Assembly (NCBI GenBank): GCA_021372725.1
Contig: JAJFTV010000096.1
Span: 1-40,798 of the forward strand
Length of the DNA stretch: 40,798 nt
Origin: Chloroflexota bacterium
GTDB taxonomy: Bacteria; Chloroflexota; Anaerolineae; Anaerolineales; Anaerolineaceae
Direction of reading: 5' to 3'
Shown: piece by piece, positions 1 to 8,668 of the stretch
Position numbering within the stretch: the first letter of the stretch is position 1
Layout: each line of letters opens with the position of its first letter
Notes under the pieces: generated by a model
The model's database searches: none
The model's input: the letters and a program-made list of their open reading frames with translations, nothing else
Told to the model about the DNA's origin: nothing
Program-made: the position numbers and the translations under genes

Positions 1-1119
1 CTATATAAGCCCTGTCACCAGAGCCAGTAAAAGGCCGCCGGCAACCACGCTGCCCAACTGACCGGCCGTATTGGAACCCATTGCGTGCATCAGGATGAAA
101 TTATGCGGATCTTCCTTCTGCGCCATCTGGGCTGACAGGCGCCCGGCCATCGGAAACGCGCTGATACCGCAAGCTCCGATGAGCGGATTCACCTTGCCAT
201 GCGTGATAACTTTAAGCAGCTTGCCAAACAACAGGCCGGCGACTGTATCCAAAACAAAAGCCAACAGCCCAAGACCCAGGATCATCAATGTTTGAAGATT
301 AATGAAACTTTGAGCCGTCATCGTTGTGCCGATGGCCAATCCCAGGAAAAGAGTGGAGACATTAATAATTTCGTTGGCTGCTGCCTTGCTCAACCTGTCC
401 ACAACGCCGCTTTCTTTCAGCAAATTTCCCAGCATGAGGGTTGCGATAAGCGGAGCGGCATCAGGAGCGATCAAACTGACAACGATGGTGACCGCGATGG
501 GGAAGATGATCACAGCCCGTTGGGAAACCGGGCGGGCAGTGTAATCCATCCGGATTTTACGTTCCGACTTGGTGGTCATCAGACGCATGATGGGCGGCTG
601 GATGATCGGTACCAGGCTCATGTAAGAATACGCCGCCACCGCAATGGGGCCCAGCATTTCAGGAGCCAGTTTTGAAGCGACATAAATGGCCGTTGGACCG
701 TCAATCGCTCCGATTACGCCAATGGAAGCCGCCTGAGGAAGTGGAAATTTCAAAAGGGTGGCAAGGATCAAAGTGCCGTAGATACCAAACTGCCCGGCAG
801 CCCCCAGCAAAACCAGATAGGGCATCGCCAGCAAAGGGCGGAAATCGATCATGGTTCCAACGCCGATAAACACCAGCAGCGGGAACAACTCGGTCGAAAT
901 ACCGGCATCATAGATCACCTTGAAAATGCCGGTATCTGCCGACATGCCCAGGTTGGCCAGAATCGCGCCAAAACCGATTGGGAGAAGCAATACAGGTTCA
1001 TACTCTTTATAAATCGCCAAAGCAATCAGAATGAGACCCACACCGATCATCACTGCGTTACCCCAATAAAAATTGGTGAAACCGCGTGATATTTCACCAA
1101 TCAGTTCGTTATAATCCAT
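1..1119 (-). CDS. mmdB: Sodium-pumping decarboxylase beta subunit (MmdB/OadB/GcdB family)
   Basis: This is the integral membrane subunit that decarboxylates carboxybiotin and exports sodium ions in the biotin-dependent decarboxylases. The 372-residue protein is almost entirely hydrophobic with many membrane segments. It carries the family signatures GAIDGPTAIYVASKLAP (the Asp corresponds to the essential intramembrane aspartate of OadB) and GSNTAGQLGSVVAGG near the C-terminus. The stop codon lies at the very left edge of the window, so the gene is complete. It is the last visible gene of a minus-strand operon, 16 bp after the biotin carrier gene. The start follows a GA-rich ribosome site. Family assignment is firm. 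Whether the substrate is methylmalonyl-CoA, glutaconyl-CoA or oxaloacetate is set by the alpha subunit and is less certain. Confidence 0.93.
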   Translation of the reverse strand: MDYNELIGEISRGFTNFYWGNAVMIGVGLILIALAIYKEYEPVLLLPIGFGAILANLGMSADTGIFKVIYDAGISTELFPLLVFIGVGTMIDFRPLLAMPYLVLLGAAGQFGIYGTLILATLLKFPLPQAASIGVIGAIDGPTAIYVASKLAPEMLGPIAVAAYSYMSLVPIIQPPIMRLMTTKSERKIRMDYTARPVSQRAVIIFPIAVTIVVSLIAPDAAPLIATLMLGNLLKESGVVDRLSKAAANEIINVSTLFLGLAIGTTMTAQSFINLQTLMILGLGLLAFVLDTVAGLLFGKLLKVITHGKVNPLIGACGISAFPMAGRLSAQMAQKEDPHNFILMHAMGSNTAGQLGSVVAGGLLLALVTGLI

Positions 1120-1135
1120 GCAGTTACTTCTCTCT

Positions 1136-1591
1136 CTAGAAATCGACTAAAGGCTGGCCATGACTCACAGTATCTCCACTGGAAACATACACTGCCGAGA
1201 TTTTACCGGCACGATCAGCGCGGATCGTATTTTTCATTTTCATTGCTTCCAGAACACAAATCTCCTGATCGGGGACAATTTCATCACCCACTTTTACAGC
1301 CACAGAAAGGATCACACCCGGGATGGGTGCAGTCAAGGTGATGGACGAAGCCTGGGCATTTGAAGCCGGGGGTGTGCGAACAACTGCCGCTGCGGATTGT
1401 GGTGCCGGTGCAGCCGGACGTGGTTCCGGTTTTTTGGGTGTCGCAGCGGTTTCGCTCACCGATACGGCCTGCAATTCCTCCGGGTAGACCTCGAATGTTT
1501 CGCCATCAACCACCGCGAGGATCGGACGTTGGGTGAGATCGCCCACCTCTACTTCATAACTTTCATTTTCGATTTGTACACGCAGCTTCAT
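1136..1591 (-). CDS. mmdC: Biotin carboxyl carrier subunit of the decarboxylase
   Basis: A 151-residue biotinyl carrier protein. Residues 1-45 form a short N-terminal domain, residues 46-82 are an Ala/Pro-rich flexible linker, and residues 83-151 are a biotinyl/lipoyl domain with the biotinylation motif EAMKM (Lys118). It shuttles the carboxyl group from the carboxyltransferase to the membrane beta subunit. The open frame extends further upstream, but the start at 1591 is preferred because its ATG overlaps the stop of the upstream gamma-subunit gene in an ATGA arrangement, typical of translational coupling. The upstream extension would merely read through the end of that gene. Confidence 0.92.
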   Translation of the reverse strand: MKLRVQIENESYEVEVGDLTQRPILAVVDGETFEVYPEELQAVSVSETAATPKKPEPRPAAPAPQSAAAVVRTPPASNAQASSITLTAPIPGVILSVAVKVGDEIVPDQEICVLEAMKMKNTIRADRAGKISAVYVSSGDTVSHGQPLVDF

Positions 1592-2013
1592 TTTGTTTTT
1601 CCTCGGGATTTGCCGTACATTCCAGGTGTACGGGAGAATAATTTCTGCTGGTTCTGGCGCTGGATAGCGCGCATTACAGCCTGCCAATTGGAAGTTTGAA
1701 TTGTTTCAATCGGCGCTGTTAATTTTGATTCGTGATATGAAAGGGCTTTACGAACTGCCTCTTCAGCCGCCTGGCGTCTGCGAATTTGGATGGCCGCTGC
1801 CACTGCCACAGCAGCAACTTTTCGTTTATTCAGGGCAGCATCCGGAACGGGTGCAACCTGCCGTTCAGGCAATACTCCGCTGGTTTGTGTGCCAACCGGT
1901 TTCTGCTTATCGGCCGTGACACGCACGAGCAATTCCATCATGGCCCATAGAAGCAGTATGACAATAAAAACCAGCCCCATCCCTATTACTGTGATTAAAA
2001 GTGCATTGTTCAT
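1588..2013 (-). CDS. OadG-family gamma (delta) anchor subunit of sodium-pumping decarboxylase
   Basis: A 141-residue protein with one N-terminal membrane helix (about residues 4-28), followed by a charged, Ala-rich cytoplasmic tail. This is the standard architecture of OadG/MmdD subunits, which hold the carboxyltransferase to the membrane beta subunit. It sits between the carboxyltransferase and biotin carrier genes and overlaps the carrier gene by 4 bp (ATGA). The C-terminal half is poorly conserved in this family, so identification rests on topology and operon position. The 90-bp gap to the upstream carboxyltransferase gene holds nothing recognisable apart from a weak GAG ribosome site. Confidence 0.8.
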   Translation of the reverse strand: MNNALLITVIGMGLVFIVILLLWAMMELLVRVTADKQKPVGTQTSGVLPERQVAPVPDAALNKRKVAAVAVAAAIQIRRRQAAEEAVRKALSYHESKLTAPIETIQTSNWQAVMRAIQRQNQQKLFSRTPGMYGKSRGKTK

Positions 2014-2103
2014 AGTACTCTTATCTGTTGAGAATCATGGTTATCGATCCTGTTCGGGCAGATGTTTCTTCCTCCCGGCCAGGATTGCATCGTTTGCGCA
2101 CAT

Positions 2104-3657
2104 TTACAAGGGGATGTTCCCATGTTTTTTGGGGGCAATCTGAACATGTTTATCGCGCAGGGCATGGAGTGAAGCGATCACACGCATGCGGGTTTCAGCC
2201 GGTTCAATCACCTCATCGATGTATCCCTGTTCAGCAGCAGCGTAGGGGTTGAGGAATTGTTCGCGATACTGTTTGGTGACCTGTTTGCGTTCTGCTTCCG
2301 GGTCACTGGCATCGGCGATCTGTTTGCGATAAAGGATGTTCACTGCGCCATCCGCCCCCATTACGGCAATTTCTGCGCTGGGCCAGGCGTATGTGACATC
2401 CGTACCCATATATTTGCTGCTCATCACTACATAAGCACCGCCATAGGCCTTACGTGTGACAATGCTGACCTTGGGAACCGTGGACTCGGCATACGCATAG
2501 AGCACCTTGGCTCCATGCCGAATCACCCCGCGGTGTTCCTGGTCAACGCCGGGGAGGAAGCCCGGGGAATCGATGAAGGTAATGATGGGGATATTGAATG
2601 CGTCACAGGTTCGCACAAAGCGGGCAATTTTATCCGCCGAGTCGATATCCAGAACACCCGCCATCACATAGGGTTCCTGCGACACAATGCCCACGCTCAA
2701 CCCGTCCAGGCGGGCAAATCCGGTAATCGCGTTGCGGGCAAATTCATCCTGGAACGGGAGGAATGTCCCCTGATCAACGATCCTGTCAATCGCATCGCGC
2801 ATGCGATAGGGTTCAGCCGGATCGATGGGAACCAGGCTGTTCAACTCTGCATCCATTCTGCAGGGATCATCTCCCTGGGGCAGGACAGGCGGATTATCCA
2901 CATTGTTGGATGGAAAATGATTCAGAACACGCCGGGACAGGGCAATGGCATCCTGTTCATTTTGAGCAATGAGGTGAGCCGTACCGCTGATCCCCAAATG
3001 AACCCGCGCACCTCCCAATCCTTCTGAATCTATCACCTCGCCGGTCACCGATTTGATGACATTGGGACCGGTCAGGAACATATAAGACTGTTTTTCGACC
3101 ATGATCACCACATCGGTTACGGCCGGTGAATAGGCTGCGCCGCCGGCACATGGGCCAAGGATAATGCTGATCTGGGGGATCACACCGGAATACTGGGCAT
3201 TGCGCCGGAATACCTCGGCATAACCGCCAAGACCGCGTACGCCTTCCTGGATGCGGGCGCCGCCGGAATCGATCATCCCGATGATGGGCGCTCCGCAAGC
3301 CGCTGCCATATCCATCACCTGACAGATCTTGCGACCGTGCATCTCACCCAAAGCGCCACCCATGACAGTGAAATCCTGGGCATAAACATACACCGTACGG
3401 CCATCGATCTGCCCAAAACCAATGACAACCCCATCGCCAGGGAGTCTTTCATCAGACAGTCCCAATTCATCACGAGGTGCCATCACAAACGGCTCAAGTT
3501 CATGAAAGGTTCCTGGATCAACCAGTAAATCAAGCCTCTCACGAGCTGTTAATTTTCCTTTTGCGTGCTGTTTAGCGATTCGATCCTCACCGCCACCCTG
3601 AACCGCTTTCGCTCTTCGTTGACGTAGTTCAACAATCCGGGGGTCTAATTCTGACAT
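2104..3657 (-). CDS. mmdA: Methylmalonyl-CoA decarboxylase alpha subunit / acyl-CoA carboxyltransferase
   Basis: A 517-residue biotin-dependent carboxyltransferase with two crotonase-type halves. It shows the family motifs SGGARIQEGVRGLGGYAEVF, GPCAGGAAYSPAVTD and, in the C-terminal half, IDSPGFLPGVDQEHRGVIRHGAK. It transfers the carboxyl group of an acyl-CoA substrate to biotin. With the membrane beta subunit encoded downstream, the complex should act as a sodium-exporting decarboxylase, most probably of methylmalonyl-CoA in propionate metabolism. Length matches MmdA and propionyl-CoA carboxylase beta chains. The start at 3657 is chosen over an upstream in-frame codon because a GAGGG ribosome site lies just before it. 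A glutaconyl-CoA decarboxylase role cannot be excluded from sequence alone. Confidence 0.9.
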   Translation of the reverse strand: MSELDPRIVELRQRRAKAVQGGGEDRIAKQHAKGKLTARERLDLLVDPGTFHELEPFVMAPRDELGLSDERLPGDGVVIGFGQIDGRTVYVYAQDFTVMGGALGEMHGRKICQVMDMAAACGAPIIGMIDSGGARIQEGVRGLGGYAEVFRRNAQYSGVIPQISIILGPCAGGAAYSPAVTDVVIMVEKQSYMFLTGPNVIKSVTGEVIDSEGLGGARVHLGISGTAHLIAQNEQDAIALSRRVLNHFPSNNVDNPPVLPQGDDPCRMDAELNSLVPIDPAEPYRMRDAIDRIVDQGTFLPFQDEFARNAITGFARLDGLSVGIVSQEPYVMAGVLDIDSADKIARFVRTCDAFNIPIITFIDSPGFLPGVDQEHRGVIRHGAKVLYAYAESTVPKVSIVTRKAYGGAYVVMSSKYMGTDVTYAWPSAEIAVMGADGAVNILYRKQIADASDPEAERKQVTKQYREQFLNPYAAAEQGYIDEVIEPAETRMRVIASLHALRDKHVQIAPKKHGNIPL

Positions 3658-3781
3658 TGTTCCCTCTATTTCATCTTGATTAAAAAACAAAATACCGACC
3701 AATTGTAATCGTTATGCCTCTAAACTCTTTGCATATATATCATAAAATTTATTTACTTTCATCCTGATTCATTGATAACAT

Positions 3782-5641
3782 TTAGCTCCACATTTCTCTC
3801 AAATTTTGCCAAAGAACATACAAGCTGGCAATGGATACCATTACGATCAGAAGAATCCAAAAATATTCATACAACAACACAAAAGAACAAATGACTGCCA
3901 AGAGAATAGCCAAAGTGTTGATCAGACTGGATAGTCTGCGTCGAAATCCGGCTTCCAGAAAGATAATGAGCACCAAAATTCCAGTCAGGCCGATGTAGAG
4001 ATACTTTCTGGCAAACAATGCCAGCACGATGGACGCAATCAACATCAGGCTGATACTCAACGCCGACCAAATTTCTGCCAGCCAGCCCAGGCGCAATTCC
4101 GATTCCTTTTCTGGCAGCAGAGGGCGTTTCAGATGTCCACGTACAGGTTCCTTTTTACCCTGTTTCAACGTTCTTTCATAATCAGACAACACCCCAATCA
4201 ACGTTTCGTTCCATGTTAATTTTTTACAAAGAGTTTGGAGCTCCTCTGACAGATTTGCCATGCGGGATTGATGCTGGTTGAAAGCAGAAACCAGATGTGG
4301 CAGACCACGCATGGCGTTGGTTTCAATGCCCAAAACAGACAATTGGGTTTGTTCTTCAACGATTTGCAGCTTGAGAGCCTGATTTTCAGTATCCAGATCG
4401 ATTTTGCGCTGTAAAAGGAGGGGCAATTGATTTGCGGGTGGAAACGCTTTATCGAGACCTGCCCATCCAAGCGGGTCATACCAGACCCGGCGTACTTCTC
4501 CCTGGCGGGTATACTGCATCCCGGGGGGAGCATTTTCGCCGGCCAACGGGTCGCGGGCATAATAACCCCACAATCCACGGTACCCGGAGACCCAATCCGG
4601 TACAGGATCCATTACAATGGGATCGTCCCAATCTGATTGGGCATCCTTTCCAATGGAGAAGCCGTCACCGCGGGCATAATCCACAAACGGAACGGTAAAG
4701 ATATTCAGTGAAGAGGGATTCTGGATTTCAACCTCGTCGCCAATCGTGCGACGTAAAAATCTCCGCCACATTTTGCCTGCATTCTCCATAAAACGTGCCA
4801 CTGGCGACATAAAGGGGATCTCAATTTCGGTCAGGTAATCGCCATTTGTGAAATAGCTTGCGTGGGAGCCAGCGGCAACATATACAACCGGGTGATCACC
4901 CATTTTCTGCAGTTCCGGGTCATCCCAGCGGCGGCGGAAGTCATCTCCTGCAAATTCGTGACTGGCATAAGCAGCCCATTCAGGTTGCAGCACTCCGTCA
5001 TGATCCTCATAGAGATACAAATTGATCATTTCCCAATCCGCTTCGTGGTCATTGGCACCATAATAGCCGGAACGCCAATCGTTATAGACATAAAAGAACC
5101 AGTACTGCAAAATGATCCACCCTGATTGTCGGATAACCCGCCCGTAATAGCGATGTCCGGGTGTGCTTGTGCGCATTTTTTCATAGGTTAGCGCAGCCGC
5201 AAGCGCCCGGTCACCGGGAAGGCGGCCGCGCGCCAGCAGGGATAATGAAAACAGGCCATCGAGGAAGCGGGATGTGTAACCCACCCGTGAAAGACGCCCC
5301 CGGCCGCTGCGAAAAACATCTTTGGGGTCTTTCTTTTTCATTGTTTTCTTCACCAGATAGGCTGCCAATTCCGAAATATTCAAAGGTTCAATAAATTGAA
5401 GATAATAGACAGATTTTTGCCCGGTGGGAGAATATTGACCCAATTTTTCGAGGGTAAGTTCTTTTTCAGGAATCAAACAATGAGATGTCTGTTCAGGCCG
5501 CTGCACCCAAAGGCTGCTTTCCTTGACATAGGCCTCTGCATCGATCGGGTAGAATTTTTCCCCGCGCGTGAAACGCAGCACAGGTTCAAAACGTCTCAGC
5601 AGTTGAAGATCATCATCCATGATCGTCTCGCAATTCCTCAT
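3782..5641 (-). CDS. Vps62-like domain protein with C-terminal membrane region, function unknown
   Basis: A 619-residue protein in three parts. Residues about 1-400 resemble the Vps62-like (DUF946-type) fold, with the hallmark block NDHEADWEMINLYLY near residue 198 and VYVAAGSHASYF near residue 255. Residues about 410-500 are predicted coiled coil, rich in Glu, Gln and Leu. The last 100 residues contain about four hydrophobic helices. Its start overlaps the stop of the upstream small membrane-protein gene (ATGA), so the two are probably co-translated. A second ATG lies 21 nt further in and is an alternative start. No catalytic function is assigned to this family. A membrane-anchored, surface-associated role is only inferred. 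Confidence 0.6.
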   Translation of the reverse strand: MRNCETIMDDDLQLLRRFEPVLRFTRGEKFYPIDAEAYVKESSLWVQRPEQTSHCLIPEKELTLEKLGQYSPTGQKSVYYLQFIEPLNISELAAYLVKKTMKKKDPKDVFRSGRGRLSRVGYTSRFLDGLFSLSLLARGRLPGDRALAAALTYEKMRTSTPGHRYYGRVIRQSGWIILQYWFFYVYNDWRSGYYGANDHEADWEMINLYLYEDHDGVLQPEWAAYASHEFAGDDFRRRWDDPELQKMGDHPVVYVAAGSHASYFTNGDYLTEIEIPFMSPVARFMENAGKMWRRFLRRTIGDEVEIQNPSSLNIFTVPFVDYARGDGFSIGKDAQSDWDDPIVMDPVPDWVSGYRGLWGYYARDPLAGENAPPGMQYTRQGEVRRVWYDPLGWAGLDKAFPPANQLPLLLQRKIDLDTENQALKLQIVEEQTQLSVLGIETNAMRGLPHLVSAFNQHQSRMANLSEELQTLCKKLTWNETLIGVLSDYERTLKQGKKEPVRGHLKRPLLPEKESELRLGWLAEIWSALSISLMLIASIVLALFARKYLYIGLTGILVLIIFLEAGFRRRLSSLINTLAILLAVICSFVLLYEYFWILLIVMVSIASLYVLWQNLREMWS

Positions 5642-6192
5642 TGTGTTTCATTATGATTATTATGCGCGGCTACGTTGAAATAAGAGGGTACATCGGCATA
5701 ATTGAGATACAGTACCATAAAGATACCGGTCACCATCATGATGACGATGTGTGCAGGACGGTTAACGTAGTACAACACCAGAGCCGTCAGCAATGAACCG
5801 GCCTGTACCAGCAGGGCCAAAGTCCGGGAAATCACCCACCGGCGGAAGAAGCCGACTGCCGTCCATAAAGCAAGTGTGGTAAGCACAAACAGCACTGCGC
5901 TTTCAATCAAAGCCGTTAAAAGCTGGGCGCTGGCGGCGGTATGGATGAGATCGGCCGAGAACCGATAAATTTCAGCATAGGAAAACGGTGTGTCGCCACT
6001 GAGCCAGCGTGCAAAAAGCCTGGAAAAAAGCTCTGGCCCGTTGTTCAAATGGAAGTGATACACGCCCAGCAGAAAATAGATGACTGCCTCCAGAATTAAA
6101 AGCCAGCCACAGATCCGTACCATCCCCGGTACCTTTCCCGCCTGCTTTCTGACCCCATCAGATTGACTTTGTATTTCTTGTGAATTATTCAT
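5638..6192 (-). CDS. Small membrane protein, unknown function
   Basis: A 184-residue protein with a polar N-terminus (about 25 residues) and four likely membrane helices (around residues 27-47, 75-95, 100-125 and 135-165). I recognise no family. It overlaps the downstream Vps62-like gene by 4 bp, so the two likely form a two-gene unit, and is transcribed divergently from the NfeD gene. There is no clear Shine-Dalgarno site at the first ATG. An internal Met at residue 24, right before the first membrane helix, is a possible alternative start. On the minus strand TATAAT occurs at 6261-6256 and could serve as its -10 element, but no good -35 is present. Confidence 0.6.
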   Translation of the reverse strand: MNNSQEIQSQSDGVRKQAGKVPGMVRICGWLLILEAVIYFLLGVYHFHLNNGPELFSRLFARWLSGDTPFSYAEIYRFSADLIHTAASAQLLTALIESAVLFVLTTLALWTAVGFFRRWVISRTLALLVQAGSLLTALVLYYVNRPAHIVIMMVTGIFMVLYLNYADVPSYFNVAAHNNHNETQ

Positions 6193-6332
6193 GCACGATT
6201 ACGCTTTTATCAACATTGGTGAAAAATCAGAGAAACAATGGAATGGTTGTTTCTGATTATACGCAAAATATCCTTGCAGTGGGTCAAACGATAAGAGAAA
6301 TTGACGGGATGCATGGCGGATTATTTTTGAAA

Positions 6333-6341
6333 TGCTATAAT
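6333..6341 (+). promoter_or_regulatory. Extended -10 promoter candidate for the NfeD gene
   Basis: The sequence TGCTATAAT matches the extended -10 consensus (TGnTATAAT) exactly and lies 38 bp before the NfeD start codon. No properly spaced -35 hexamer is visible; a TTGACG at 6301 is 29 bp away, too far. Extended -10 promoters can work without a -35. Confidence 0.5.
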
Positions 6342-6378
6342 GAAACTATAAGAATTAGCAGTTTGAAATCAGGTAAAA

Positions 6379-7716
6379 ATGAAGAACTTACGCCGTTTTG
6401 TCACCCTGTCTTTTTTACTTTTGGCCTTGTTGATCAGTGCCTGGTCCCCTTTGGAACGACCACCAGCACAGACTGAAACCTCCCCGGTTGTTCTGGTATT
6501 GAAAAGCGAAGGCGCCATAACACCGGTACTGATCGAATATCTGGAACGGGGTATACAAATTGCGGTTGAACGCAATGCTGAAGCCATCATTCTTGAACTG
6601 GATACCCCCGGCGGCAGTGTGGATATCATGAACAGAATCGTACAGACCATCCGCAGCAGCTCCATTCCGGTTGTGGTATACGTGTACCCCAACAACGCCA
6701 TGGCCGCCAGTGCCGGTACGGTCATCACATTGGCCGGGCATGTAGCAGCCATGGCCCCCGAGACCACTATCGGCGCTGCCAGCCCGGTAGGTTCGGAAGG
6801 TGAGGATATCGGGGAAACGATGGAAGCCAAGGTCAAAGAGATCCTGAAAGCCTCTGTACGCGGTCTCACCAAAAACCGCAGCGAAGAAGCCACGCGCCTG
6901 GCTGAGGAAACTATCGAGAATGCCCGGGCTGTCACGGTGGAAGAAGCGCTGGAAGTTGGCCTGGTGGACATCCAGGCTGTGGATGTGGTGGATCTGCTGA
7001 ACCAGCTCAACGGGCGTGAGGTAAATATCGGTGAAGGCACGGTCACACTTCACACTGAGGGTGCCGAGATCATCGAGGTGGGAAATACATTCATCGAAGA
7101 GCTTCTACTGCTACTGGTAAACCCCAACCTGGTCTTTATTCTATTGGCAGTAGGCATACAAGCCATTCTGATCGAAATTTCCAGCCCCGGCGGATGGGTG
7201 GCAGGGTTCATTGGCGTGGTTTGTGTGCTGCTGGCTGTCTATGGCATCGGCGTGCTGCCGGTCAACTGGTTTGGAATGTTTTTCCTTTTGGCAGCCTTTG
7301 TCTTGTTCATCCTGGATATCAAAGCGCCAACACACGGGGCATTAACCCTGGCCGGTACAGCTACTTTCATCACCGGTGCGCTGGTTCTGTTTAATTCCGC
7401 TACCCTGCCCGGGTTCCCGCGCGTTTCCGTCCCACTGGTCATTATCACAGGCGTCATTATTGCAGGGGTCTTCTTTACGATCATGACCATTGCCATCCGC
7501 GCTCAGCACCGGCCTGTACAATTTGGCAGAGAAACAATGCCAGGAAAGCAGGGCCTGGTAGAGGAAGAGTTGAACCCGCACGGGATGATCAAGGTAGGCG
7601 GTGAATTATGGTCGGCAGAATTGGTGGAGGGTGAAAGCCCGCTGTCCAAAGGTACGCGGGTTGAGGTGATCCGCGTGGAAGGATTGGTGTTGAAGGTCAG
7701 GCAAATTAAAGATTAA
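6379..7716 (+). CDS. NfeD-family membrane serine protease (ClpP class)
   Basis: A 445-residue long-form NfeD/STOPP protein. It has an N-terminal signal or anchor (residues 7-23) and a ClpP-class protease domain (about 37-215) with the LDTPGGS block and the nucleophile Ser111 in AMAASAGT; Lys151 is the probable catalytic lysine. A membrane domain of several helices follows (about 235-370), then a C-terminal OB-fold NfeD domain (about 380-445; GKQGLVEEELNPHG...GELWSAEL...KGTRVEVIRVEG). Such proteases cleave hydrophobic regions of membrane partners such as stomatins. No stomatin/SlipA gene lies next to it, unlike the usual pairing. It is divergent from the small membrane protein gene and has its own candidate promoter. 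Confidence 0.92.
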   Translation: MKNLRRFVTLSFLLLALLISAWSPLERPPAQTETSPVVLVLKSEGAITPVLIEYLERGIQIAVERNAEAIILELDTPGGSVDIMNRIVQTIRSSSIPVVVYVYPNNAMAASAGTVITLAGHVAAMAPETTIGAASPVGSEGEDIGETMEAKVKEILKASVRGLTKNRSEEATRLAEETIENARAVTVEEALEVGLVDIQAVDVVDLLNQLNGREVNIGEGTVTLHTEGAEIIEVGNTFIEELLLLLVNPNLVFILLAVGIQAILIEISSPGGWVAGFIGVVCVLLAVYGIGVLPVNWFGMFFLLAAFVLFILDIKAPTHGALTLAGTATFITGALVLFNSATLPGFPRVSVPLVIITGVIIAGVFFTIMTIAIRAQHRPVQFGRETMPGKQGLVEEELNPHGMIKVGGELWSAELVEGESPLSKGTRVEVIRVEGLVLKVRQIKD

Positions 7717-7784
7717 CATTCTAATAATTGCCCGGAAAATGAATGCCGCCTACATAATACATTTTATTAAATGTGGGAGACTTG

Positions 7785-8642
7785 ATGTCATTGCTAAAGA
7801 GTTTCATCCGGAATTGGATGAAAAAAGGTGCAAGGAGATTATCAACCCAATATCGCCAGGCCACCTGGCGCGAACGTGCACTGCCAGATTTCATCATTAT
7901 AGGAGCACAAAAATCCGGAACGAGCAGTTTGTTCTTTTACTTAAGTCAGCATCCACAGCTTATTCCTTCAGATGTTAAAGAAGTACACTTTTTCGATGGC
8001 GGGCGGATTTCAGGGGTGGATCAATATGAAAATGGACTAACCAGTTACTATGCCCATTTCCCATTGCGCTCAAGTATGGCAAACGGCCAGCAGACATTTG
8101 AAGCTTCACCCAGTTATATTTTCCATCCATTGGTACCCGGGCGGATTTACAAGTTGATCCCAAAGATCAAGCTGATAGCCCTGCTGCGAAACCCGACCGA
8201 CAGGGCCATATCGCATTATCTGCATGAAAAAAGGAAAGGGAGAGAGCCGCTTCCGATCCTTGAGGCATTTGAACAAGAAGAAACACGTTTGAAACCAATT
8301 TGGGAAAATGGAAATTTTCGTGACAGAAAATTTACAACTTACTCTTATAAAAGCCGGGGATTGTATAAATGCCAGATGGAGAGATACCTTACATATTTCG
8401 CCAAAGAACAAATTCTCATCATTCCCAGCGAACGTTTCTTCGCCGACCCGCTGCAGTATCTGCAAAAGACATTCGATTTTTTGGGGGTGGATTCTAGTTA
8501 CAAAGTATTGGATTTGCAACCAAAAAACATCGCAAATAACAGGATTAAGGTAGACCAAATTGTTTATGATTATTTGAACGGCTTCTTCCGTCCGCATAAC
8601 GAAGCACTGTATGAATTGCTCGGCGAAGATTTTGGCTGGTAA
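7785..8642 (+). CDS. Sulfotransferase family protein
   Basis: A 285-residue PAPS-dependent sulfotransferase. The 5'-phosphosulfate loop is GAQKSGTSSL (residues 40-49), followed by the KEVHFFD block, and the 3'-phosphate-binding motif is RNPTDRAISHY (from Arg135). The end of the domain (LDLQPKNIANN) is typical of bacterial heparan/chondroitin-type or glycan sulfotransferases. The acceptor is unknown; extracellular glycans or lipids are usual. The start at 7785 is preferred over an in-frame GTG at 7773 because GGGAG lies 5 nt upstream of it. It converges with the glucan phosphorylase gene, leaving only 26 bp between stops. It is not clearly part of an operon and is somewhat more AT-rich than its neighbours. 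Confidence 0.88.
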   Translation: MSLLKSFIRNWMKKGARRLSTQYRQATWRERALPDFIIIGAQKSGTSSLFFYLSQHPQLIPSDVKEVHFFDGGRISGVDQYENGLTSYYAHFPLRSSMANGQQTFEASPSYIFHPLVPGRIYKLIPKIKLIALLRNPTDRAISHYLHEKRKGREPLPILEAFEQEETRLKPIWENGNFRDRKFTTYSYKSRGLYKCQMERYLTYFAKEQILIIPSERFFADPLQYLQKTFDFLGVDSSYKVLDLQPKNIANNRIKVDQIVYDYLNGFFRPHNEALYELLGEDFGW

Positions 8643-8668
8643 TCGGATCGACAAGTATTATTTGTTAT

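Noticed and set aside
2257..3027. A 256-codon plus-strand frame within the carboxyltransferase gene
   Set aside because: The minus-strand frame has full family motifs; the plus-strand one is a mirror of its codon usage.
6301..6341. TTGACG as the -35 partner of TATAAT upstream of the NfeD gene
   Set aside because: The spacing is 29 bp, far beyond the usual 16-18. The extended -10 reading is preferred.
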